A stretch of 11,802 bases of DNA, taken from contig JBKPSJ010000167.1 in the NCBI GenBank assembly GCA_046765875.1, forward strand, positions 1-11,802. Direction: 5' to 3'. Position numbers and translations under genes: made by a program. Origin of the DNA: DASRHY01 sp046765875. GTDB lineage: Bacteria > Actinomycetota > Actinomycetes > Propionibacteriales > Kribbellaceae. Under the pieces are notes generated by a model, which was not told the origin of the DNA, made no database searches, and worked only from the letters and a program-made list of their open reading frames with translations. Of the stretch, positions 6,975-11,802 are shown piece by piece; positions within the stretch are counted from its first letter, which is position 1, and each line of letters begins with the position of its first letter.

Positions 6975-7988
6975 ATGAGATCACGGATGACAGCACTGCT
7001 GGCCGCGGCCGCTGCGGCCTCCATGCTCGCGGTGAGCGCCTGCGGAGCAACGAAGAACGACGACACGAGCGCAGCCGCTGACGACTCGGGCAAGCCGGTC
7101 GCGGGTCTGCGGTTGATGGTGCCCAACGCGGCCGGAAGCGGGTACGACACCACCGCGCGGACCGCTGCCAAGGTGCTCGAGGACGCCAAGATCGCCAGCG
7201 GCGTACAGGTGTTCAACCTGCCCGGCGCGGGCGGGACCGTCGGTCTGCAGCGGATCGTGAACGAGAAGGGCAACGGCAAGCTCGCGATGCAGATGGGCCT
7301 CGGCGTCGTCGGTGCGTCGTACACGTCGAAATCGAAGGCGACGCTCACCTCGACCACTCCGCTGGCCAAGCTGATCGAGGAGGCCGGTGCGATCGTCGTA
7401 CCGAAGAACTCGCCGTACAAGTCGATCACCGACCTGGTCGCGGCCTGGAAGGCAGACCCGAAGGGGATCGCGGTCGGTGGCGGCTCATCGCCGGGCGGCC
7501 CGGACCACTTGCTGCCGATGCGGCTCGCGAAGGCCGTCGGCATCGAACCCAAGCAGGTGAACTACGTCTCCTACGACGGCGGCGGCGAACTGCTGCCTGC
7601 CCTGCTGGGCAACAAGATCGCGTTCGGTGCGAGCGGGTTCGGCGAGTTCCTCGACCAGGTCGAAAGCGGTCAGGTGCGGGTGCTGGCGGTGACCAGCGAG
7701 CAGCCCATCGGCGCGCTGAAAGAGGCGCCGACGTTGAAGTCGTCCGGCATCGACCTGGTCTTCACCAACTGGCGCGGCATCGTCGCACCACCCGGGATCA
7801 GCGACGCCGACAAGCAGACGTGGATCAACGTGCTCTCAAAGATGCACGACTCCGCCGAATGGAAGGCCGAGCTGACCAAGCACGGCTGGACCGACGCGTT
7901 CGTCACCGGTGATGACTTCAAGACCTACCTCACCGAGCAGGACAAGGCTGTCGCGGACATCCTGGACCAGCTCGGGCTGACGGCATGA
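6975..7988 (+). CDS. tctC: Tripartite tricarboxylate transporter substrate-binding lipoprotein (TctC family), 337 aa
   Basis: This is the extracytoplasmic solute receptor that delivers a carboxylate to the TctAB membrane complex. The N-terminus has Arg residues, a hydrophobic stretch and the lipobox VSAC, so Cys23 should be lipidated after signal peptidase II cleavage, as expected for a Gram-positive receptor. A short polar linker (24-40) follows. Family signatures are PNAAGSGYDTTAR (50-62), NLPGAGGTVG (81-90) and VVPKNSPYKSITDLVAAWK (141-159). GGGSSPGGPDHLL (168-180) and YDGGGELLPALL (200-211) continue the TctC/Bug fold. Length is normal. The ATG at 6975 has only a weak GAAAG upstream; Met5 is a possible alternative. 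It is first in a four-gene operon and its stop overlaps tctB by ATGA. TctC receptors bind many different acids, so the substrate cannot be named from sequence. Confidence 0.95.
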   Translation: MRSRMTALLAAAAAASMLAVSACGATKNDDTSAAADDSGKPVAGLRLMVPNAAGSGYDTTARTAAKVLEDAKIASGVQVFNLPGAGGTVGLQRIVNEKGNGKLAMQMGLGVVGASYTSKSKATLTSTTPLAKLIEEAGAIVVPKNSPYKSITDLVAAWKADPKGIAVGGGSSPGGPDHLLPMRLAKAVGIEPKQVNYVSYDGGGELLPALLGNKIAFGASGFGEFLDQVESGQVRVLAVTSEQPIGALKEAPTLKSSGIDLVFTNWRGIVAPPGISDADKQTWINVLSKMHDSAEWKAELTKHGWTDAFVTGDDFKTYLTEQDKAVADILDQLGLTA

Positions 7989-8503
7989 CCTCGACCTCCG
8001 ACGCGAGGGCTCCGGGCCGGGGCGGGGACCGCGCGCAGTACGGGGTCTGCGCGTTCCTCGCCCTGGTCGGAACGCTGGTGATCGTCGACGCCTCGCGGCT
8101 GGGTCACGTGGCCACCGGCAACGACCCGATCGGGCCCAAGCCGGTGCCGATCCTGCTCGGGGTCCTGCTGCTGGTGGTCGCGGCGCTGTACGCCGTCGAC
8201 GTCGCCCGCGGCGGCCAGGGTGAGGCCGAGGCCGGTGAGGACGTCGATCCGACCAGCCCGATCGACTGGCGGACGGTGCTGATGCTGATCGGGGCGTTCG
8301 CCCTCAACGCCGTGCTGATCGAGCCTGCCGGCTGGGTGATCAGCGGCACCGTCCTGTTCTGGGGTTCGGCGTATGCGCTGGGCAACCGGCATTACGTACG
8401 CAACCTGCTGATCGCGGTCGGGCTGTCGCTGGCGACGTTCTACGCGTTCGCGATCGGGCTCGGTGTGAACCTGCCGGCCGGAGTGCTGCAAGGGATTCTG
8501 TGA
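7985..8503 (+). CDS. tctB: Tripartite tricarboxylate transporter small membrane subunit (TctB family), 172 aa
   Basis: TctB is the small membrane subunit that works with TctA in sodium- or proton-driven uptake. The polar N-terminus (1-16) is followed by hydrophobic helices at about 17-36, 53-73, 97-113, 115-133 and 140-162. The helix 2-3 loop (74-96) is acidic and faces the cytoplasm or exterior depending on topology. The C-terminal GLGVNLPAGVLQGIL resembles the G-x-x-x-P-x-G end typical of the family. TctB sequences diverge strongly, so the name rests partly on position between tctC and tctA. Its ATG overlaps the tctC stop (ATGA) and its TGA overlaps the tctA ATG, which indicates coupled translation. 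Confidence 0.92.
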   Translation: MTSTSDARAPGRGGDRAQYGVCAFLALVGTLVIVDASRLGHVATGNDPIGPKPVPILLGVLLLVVAALYAVDVARGGQGEAEAGEDVDPTSPIDWRTVLMLIGAFALNAVLIEPAGWVISGTVLFWGSAYALGNRHYVRNLLIAVGLSLATFYAFAIGLGVNLPAGVLQGIL

Positions 8504-10005
8504 TGGACAACCTGACCAACCTGCTGAACGGGTTCGGCGACGTGCTGACGCCGATGAACCTGCTGCTGGCGCTGCTCGGGGTGACGATCGGCACCGCCGT
8601 CGGTGTCCTGCCCGGCATCGGCCCGGCGATGACGGTGGCGCTGCTGCTGCCGATCACTTACGGCCTCGACCCCACGCAGGCGTTCATCATGTTCGCCGGG
8701 ATCTTTTACGGCGGGATGTACGGCGGCTCGACCACATCCATCCTGCTGAACACACCGGGTGAGTCGTCGTCGGTGGTGACCGCCATCGAAGGCAACAAAA
8801 TGGCGCGTGCTGGACGTGCGGCGCAGGCTCTGGCGACAGCGGCGATCGGCTCGTTCGTGGCGGGGACAATCGGCACCGTCGCGCTGGTCCTGGTCGCGCC
8901 GCAGGTGGTGCGGTTCGCGATCAGCCTGGGCGCGCCGGACTACCTGGCGATCATGCTGCTCGCGTTCGCTGGTGCCAGTGCCGTTCTCGGCTCCTCGCGG
9001 GTGCGCGGCTTCGCCTCGCTGCTGCTCGGCCTGGTGATCGGCCTGGTCGGGATCGACAAGGTCACTGGCCAGCAGCGGCTCACGATGGGCATACCGCAGC
9101 TCGCGGACGGGATCGACGTCGTGGTCGTTGCCGTCGGCATCTTCGCGGTCGGTGAGGCGCTGTGGGTCGCCGCCCATCTGCGCCGCCGGCCGCACGAGGT
9201 GATCCCGGTCGGCCGGCCTTGGATGGGCCGCGAGGACTGGCGCCGGTCGTGGAGGCCGTGGCTGCGCGGGACGGCGTTCGGGTTCCCGTTCGGTGCGTTG
9301 CCGGCCGGCGGTGCGGAGATCCCGACCTTCCTGTCGTACACGACGGAGAAGAAGCTGTCGAAGCACTCCGACGAGTTCGGCCGCGGTGCGATCGAAGGCG
9401 TCGCCGGGCCGGAGGCTGCGAACAACGCCTCGGCCGCCGGCACGCTCGTACCGATGCTCGCGATGGGTCTGCCGACCAACGCAACCGCGGCGGTGATGCT
9501 CGCGGCGTTCACGTCGTACGGGATCCAGCCCGGCCCGCTGCTGTTCCAACGTGAGTCGTCGCTGGTGTGGGCGCTGATAGCCAGCCTGTTCGTCGGCAAC
9601 CTGTTGCTGCTGTTGCTGAACCTGCCGCTCGCGCCGGCGTGGGCGAAGCTGCTGCAGATCCCGCGTCCGTACCTGTATGGGGGGATCCTGTTCTTCGCCT
9701 CGATGGGTGCGTACGCGGTGAACTCGCAGCCGCTCGACCTGCTGCTCCTGCTGGTGCTCGGGCTGATCGGGTTCGGGATGCGCCGGTTCGGCCTACCGGT
9801 CCTGCCGCTGATCATCGGCGTCATCCTCGGCCCGATCGCCGAACGCCAGGCGCGAATCGCGCTGCAACTGTCGGGCGGTGACCTGTCTGGCCTGGTTGGT
9901 GGCCCGGTGTCGTACGTGATCTATGCAGTGATCCTGCTGCTCATCGGCTGGCCGTTGGTCGGCCGGTACGTCGTACGCCGCAACCGCGAGGAGGTGGTCG
10001 CATGA
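8503..10005 (+). CDS. tctA: Tripartite tricarboxylate transporter large membrane subunit (TctA family), 500 aa
   Basis: TctA is the main transport channel of the system, with about 10-12 membrane helices and the usual length near 500. The first conserved repeat has GVLPGIGPAMTVALLLP (34-50), GGMYGGSTTSILLNTPGES (70-88) and AIEGNKMARAGRA (94-106). The second repeat has GALPAGGAEIPTFLSY (264-279), then EKKLSKHSDEFGRGAIEGVA (282-301), PEAANNASAAG (303-313) and GLPTNATAAVML (322-333). The second-repeat loop reads PAGGAEIP where many homologues have PGAGA, a mild variation. The ATG at 8503 shares a base with the tctB stop (TGATG) and has AAGGG 8 bases upstream; a GTG at 8500 would add one residue. 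The C-terminus is basic and its last bases hold the ribosome site for the next gene. Confidence 0.97.
   Translation: MDNLTNLLNGFGDVLTPMNLLLALLGVTIGTAVGVLPGIGPAMTVALLLPITYGLDPTQAFIMFAGIFYGGMYGGSTTSILLNTPGESSSVVTAIEGNKMARAGRAAQALATAAIGSFVAGTIGTVALVLVAPQVVRFAISLGAPDYLAIMLLAFAGASAVLGSSRVRGFASLLLGLVIGLVGIDKVTGQQRLTMGIPQLADGIDVVVVAVGIFAVGEALWVAAHLRRRPHEVIPVGRPWMGREDWRRSWRPWLRGTAFGFPFGALPAGGAEIPTFLSYTTEKKLSKHSDEFGRGAIEGVAGPEAANNASAAGTLVPMLAMGLPTNATAAVMLAAFTSYGIQPGPLLFQRESSLVWALIASLFVGNLLLLLLNLPLAPAWAKLLQIPRPYLYGGILFFASMGAYAVNSQPLDLLLLLVLGLIGFGMRRFGLPVLPLIIGVILGPIAERQARIALQLSGGDLSGLVGGPVSYVIYAVILLLIGWPLVGRYVVRRNREEVVA
9989..9995 (+). promoter_or_regulatory. Strong ribosome binding site of the usp gene, inside the end of tctA
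   Basis: AGGAGGT, near-perfect complementarity to the 16S rRNA 3' end, lies 6 bases before the ATG at 10002. It is embedded in the last codons of tctA. It is much stronger than the sites of tctC and tctA, so the stress protein may be made in excess over the transporter subunits. Confidence 0.75.
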
Positions 10006-10394
10006 CGATCCTGGTGGCGTACATTCCGACACCCGAGGGCGAGGCGGCCCTGCGTGCCGGCGTACGGGAGGCGCGGCTGCGTCAGGAGGGACTGCTGGTA
10101 CTGAACACCTCGCGTGGGGACGCGGAGGCCGACCCGCGGCTGGCACCGGAGCACCAGCTGGAGACGGTACGCCGCGACCTGACCGAGCTGCATGTCGACT
10201 TCGAGGTCGAGCAACTGATCCGTGGTCGCGACGCGGCGGACGAGGTCGTCCAGACGGCGGCCCGGGTGAACGCGTCGCTGATCGTGATCGGGCTGCGGCA
10301 TCGTTCGCCGGTCGGCAAGCTGCTGCTCGGATCGACGGCGCAGCGGATCCTGCTCGACGCCCCGTGCCCCGTGTTGGCGGTGAAGGCCATCTGA
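10002..10394 (+). CDS. Universal stress protein (UspA family), 130 aa
   Basis: A small single-domain alpha/beta protein of the UspA fold. The N-terminal strand ILVAYIP, the central VDFEVEQLIRGRDAADEVV segment and the C-terminal VIGLRHRSPVGKLLLGS (95-111) then APCPVLAVK (120-128) are typical. The nucleotide-binding motif of ATP-binding Usps is G-x2-G-x9-G-S/T. Here it reads G97-x2-H100-x9-G110-S111, so the second Gly is replaced by His and ATP binding is uncertain. It overlaps the tctA stop by ATGA, has a strong ribosome site, and is followed 1 base after its stop by a terminator, so it is the last gene of the tct operon. The position suggests regulation or stabilisation of the transporter or a response to the uptake state; its actual role is not known. 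Confidence 0.93.
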   Translation: MTILVAYIPTPEGEAALRAGVREARLRQEGLLVLNTSRGDAEADPRLAPEHQLETVRRDLTELHVDFEVEQLIRGRDAADEVVQTAARVNASLIVIGLRHRSPVGKLLLGSTAQRILLDAPCPVLAVKAI

Positions 10395-10395
10395 C

Positions 10396-10440
10396 TGCGA
10401 GACCGGCCGCCTGATCCCCTCCCCGGCGGCCGGTCTCGCA
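10396..10440 (+). terminator. Terminator of the tctCBA-usp operon
   Basis: The arm at 10396-10411 (TGCGAGACCGGCCGCC) is the exact reverse complement of 10425-10440: a 16-bp perfect stem with a 13-base C-rich loop. It starts directly after the usp stop codon and lacks a T-run, as is common for actinomycete terminators. It separates the operon from the methyltransferase gene. Confidence 0.85.
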
Positions 10441-10499
10441 CCTGGCGTGCCTTGACTCCGCCGCGTCGCCACGCCACGCTCCTTGCCGTGGGGGAGGAG

Positions 10500-11273
10500 A
10501 TGTTCACCATCGCGGCGGGGGTCTACGACCGATTCGTCGGCCGGTACGCACCGGCTCTGGCCCGGGAGTTGATCGCATACGCCGGGGTGCGCCCGGGTGA
10601 TCGAGCCCTTGACGTCGGCTGCGGACCGGGTGCGCTCACGGCCGAACTGGTCACCCTGCTCGGGGCTCCGGCGGTAGCGGCGGCCGAACCGTCCGAGCCG
10701 TTCGCCGCGGCCTGCCGATCCCGGCTCCCCGAGGTACGGGTCGAGGTCACCGGGGCCGAGGCGTTGCCGTTCGAGTCCGGCTCGTTCGATCACGCGCTGG
10801 CCCAACTGGTCGTCAACTTCATGAAGGACGCCCGGGCAGGTGTCGGTGAGATGCGCCGGGTGACCCGGCCCGGCGGCTCGGTTTCAGCCGCCGTGTGGGA
10901 CTACTCCGGCGAGATGACGATGCTCCGCCGGTTCTGGGACACCGTTGTCGAGGCCGACCCCGCTGCGCTCGACCTCGACGAGGGAGCGATGCCGTACTCG
11001 ACCCCCGAGACCCTGGCCGACCTGTGGACCACGGTCGGCCTCTCCGGCGTCCGCACCGCGGCAGCCGTCGTCTCGGCCTCGTACGACGACTTCGACGATC
11101 TCTGGCAGCCCTTCGTACGGGGCGTCGGTCCGGCTGGCGCTTACACCAGCACACTTCGTCCAGACGCCCGTGCGGGGTTGAAGGCCGCGTACCGTGAGCG
11201 ACTCGGCATACATGACGGCCCGTTCGACCTGACCGCCCGAGCCTGGCTGGTGACCGGCACAGTCCCCGCCTGA
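10500..11273 (+). CDS. Class I SAM-dependent methyltransferase, 257 aa
   Basis: The protein opens with YDRFVGRYAPALARELI (9-25), a pattern of the Methyltransf_11 / UbiE-like group. Motif I, the SAM-binding glycine loop, is LDVGCGPG (37-44). The acidic residue after the next strand, which binds the ribose hydroxyls, is E63 in AAAEPSE. Motif II region ALPFESGSFD and the post-motif sequence MRRVTRPGGSV are also present. No substrate-specific features are evident, so the substrate (small molecule, lipid or other) is unknown. The ATG at 10500 directly follows GGGGAGGAG, which is close for a ribosome site. An in-frame GTG at 10488 and a TTG at 10452 are alternatives that would add 4 or 16 residues. 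It stands alone between the tct terminator and tRNA-Arg. Confidence 0.88.
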   Translation: MFTIAAGVYDRFVGRYAPALARELIAYAGVRPGDRALDVGCGPGALTAELVTLLGAPAVAAAEPSEPFAAACRSRLPEVRVEVTGAEALPFESGSFDHALAQLVVNFMKDARAGVGEMRRVTRPGGSVSAAVWDYSGEMTMLRRFWDTVVEADPAALDLDEGAMPYSTPETLADLWTTVGLSGVRTAAAVVSASYDDFDDLWQPFVRGVGPAGAYTSTLRPDARAGLKAAYRERLGIHDGPFDLTARAWLVTGTVPA

Positions 11274-11298
11274 TTCGCTCCGACCCCGCTCGCGCGTG

Positions 11299-11304
11299 TA
11301 TTCT
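11299..11304 (+). promoter_or_regulatory. Candidate -10 element of tRNA-Arg
   Basis: TATTCT fits TANNNT and ends 19 bases before the mature tRNA 5' end. The best -35 match is a weak TTCGCT at 11274-11279 with a 19-base spacer. Seen by eye only. Confidence 0.3.
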
Positions 11305-11323
11305 TACCCGGCGTTGCCCGCAG

Positions 11324-11399
11324 GCGCTCGTAGCTCAACGGATAGAGCATCTGACTACGGATCAGAAGGTTGGGGGTTCGAATCCCTCCGAGCGCGCCA
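11324..11399 (+). tRNA. tRNA-Arg (anticodon ACG)
   Basis: Acceptor stem GCGCTCG/CGAGCGC (11324-11330 with 11389-11395), discriminator G (11396) and encoded CCA (11397-11399). The anticodon stem TCTGA/TCAGA holds the loop CTACGGA, so the anticodon is ACG (11357-11359), whose A is normally edited to inosine to read CGN codons. The T arm is GGGGGTTCGAATCCCTC with near-perfect pairing. Total length is 76 bases. An integrase gene starts 132 bases downstream in the same direction, so the 3' half of this tRNA is a likely attachment site. Confidence 0.96.
11355..11399. other. Candidate attachment site (attL/attB) in the 3' half of tRNA-Arg
   Basis: Tyrosine integrases next to a tRNA usually recombine in its 3' half, from the anticodon loop through the T arm to the CCA end, and restore that half on insertion. 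The tRNA is intact and the integrase gene begins just beyond it, so the site should lie here and may extend a little past 11399. The matching far copy is outside the window, so the exact core cannot be fixed. Confidence 0.45.
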
Positions 11400-11403
11400 C
11401 CCC

Positions 11404-11439
11404 AGCCCAGGCGGAAACCCGCTCTGACCTGGGCTTTTC
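11404..11439 (+). terminator. Terminator of tRNA-Arg
   Basis: AGCCCAGG (11404-11411) pairs with CCTGGGCT (11428-11435), followed by a short run of T (TTTT at 11435-11438). The 16-base loop can form a small inner GCGG/CCGC stem. It begins 5 bases after the CCA end of the tRNA, so it should end tRNA transcription before the integrase gene. Confidence 0.7.
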
Positions 11440-11448
11440 CATGTCCGT

Positions 11449-11475
11449 GGGCTGCATCCGGTCGCGATGCAGCCC
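11449..11475. repeat. Perfect 10-bp inverted repeat between tRNA-Arg and the integrase gene
   Basis: GGGCTGCATC (11449-11458) is the exact reverse complement of GATGCAGCCC (11466-11475), with a 7-base loop. No T-run follows. It could be a second terminator insulating the integrase, or a dimeric binding site for an excision or repressor protein of the element. A nearby 8-base direct repeat GGGCATGG (11493-11500 and 11505-11512) lies between it and the integrase start. Confidence 0.65.
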
Positions 11476-11531
11476 GCCGACTCGCCAACGTTGGGCATGG
11501 CCGTGGGCATGGACGCTCGTAGGATCTGCTT

Positions 11532-11802
11532 GTGGCGACCAGGACACCCCGCACGCGACGGGGCAACATCGAGGCGCGCGGCGGCGGCTATCGAGTCCGC
11601 GTGTACGCCGGAGTCGACCCCGTCACCAAGAAGGAGATCTATCTCAAAGAGACGATCCCGGCCGGGCCGAACGCCAAGCGGCAGGCCGAGAAGGCGCTGA
11701 CCAGGCTGCAGAACCAAGTCGACGAGCGCCGAGCGCCGAGGACCTCCGCAACCCTGGACCAGCTGCTCGATCGCTATTTCGACGTGGGACTAGATGTCGC
11801 CC
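11532..11802 (+). CDS. Tyrosine recombinase / phage-type integrase, N-terminal part (runs off right edge)
   Basis: The visible 90 residues start at a GTG with AGGA 7 bases upstream and stay open to the edge. The segment ARGGGYRVRVYAGVDPVTKK (15-34) resembles the N-terminal arm-binding domain of actinobacterial integrases, which often read G-x-x-x-V-R-V-x-x-G-x-D-P-x-T-G/K-K. It is followed by the positive helix NAKRQAEKALTRLQNQVDE (48-66). The start of the core-binding SAM-like domain is TSATLDQLLDRYFD (72-85). The catalytic R-H-R-Y residues are beyond the window, so activity cannot be judged. The position just after tRNA-Arg, in the same direction, supports the call. It would catalyse integration and excision of a phage, ICE or island whose body extends to the right. 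Confidence 0.85.
   Translation, partial: MATRTPRTRRGNIEARGGGYRVRVYAGVDPVTKKEIYLKETIPAGPNAKRQAEKALTRLQNQVDERRAPRTSATLDQLLDRYFDVGLDVA

Noticed and set aside
6866..7552. Minus-strand frame of 228 codons opposite tctC
   Set aside because: Shadow of tctC, which has a lipobox and full family motifs on the plus strand.
11141..11569. Minus-strand open frame of 142 codons containing GGIRTPNLLIRSQMLYPLSY
   Set aside because: It is read antisense through tRNA-Arg; this phrase is a well-known spurious translation of tRNA genes in databases.
1..11802. CRISPR arrays, rRNA genes, transposase genes or toxin-antitoxin pairs
   Set aside because: Looked for by eye; no regularly spaced repeats, rRNA segments, IS ends or matching small gene pairs were seen.

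Overview
The window is high-GC DNA with the gene style of an actinomycete: a four-helix LytR-CpsA-Psr (LCP) protein, a GTP-dependent PEP carboxykinase, GTG/TTG start choices, GTAC-rich codon use and U-poor terminators. A soil member of the Propionibacteriales such as Kribbella or Nocardioides would fit, but this is an impression from style and not a sequence match. Apart from the right edge it reads as ordinary chromosome.

Left part (1-4129). Two LCP-family cell-wall ligase genes lie in tandem on the minus strand; the second runs off the left edge and only its N-terminus is visible. Upstream of them a tRNA-Ser(GCT) gene faces right. It converges with the minus-strand gene for PEP carboxykinase, and one strong hairpin sits between the two. 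A 407-base gene-free stretch upstream of the carboxykinase carries a pair of related 17-20 base repeats that look like an operator.

Middle part (4537-10394). This is a carboxylate sensing and uptake module. A CitA/DcuS-type sensor kinase and its CitB/DcuR-type response regulator are on the minus strand with a 4-base overlap. Divergent from them is the operon tctC-tctB-tctA, a tripartite tricarboxylate transporter, followed by a small universal stress protein gene. All junctions in this operon overlap. The short divergent promoter region holds three helically phased direct repeats, a good candidate for the regulator's binding site. The likely logic is that an external carboxylate is sensed, the regulator switches on the transporter, and the imported acid enters the TCA pool. 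The nearby PEP carboxykinase would then draw on that pool for gluconeogenesis; this last link is inference.

Right part (10396-11802). After a 16-bp terminator hairpin comes a SAM-dependent methyltransferase gene, then tRNA-Arg(ACG) with its own terminator. About 130 bases past the tRNA begins a tyrosine recombinase (integrase) gene cut by the window edge. This is the classic signature of the left end of an integrative element inserted at a tRNA gene. What the element carries lies outside the window.

No CRISPR array, rRNA, complete transposon or clearly novel system is visible. The most unusual points are the stress protein tied translationally to the transporter with an altered nucleotide-binding motif, the two sets of candidate operator repeats, and the tRNA-linked integrase edge.
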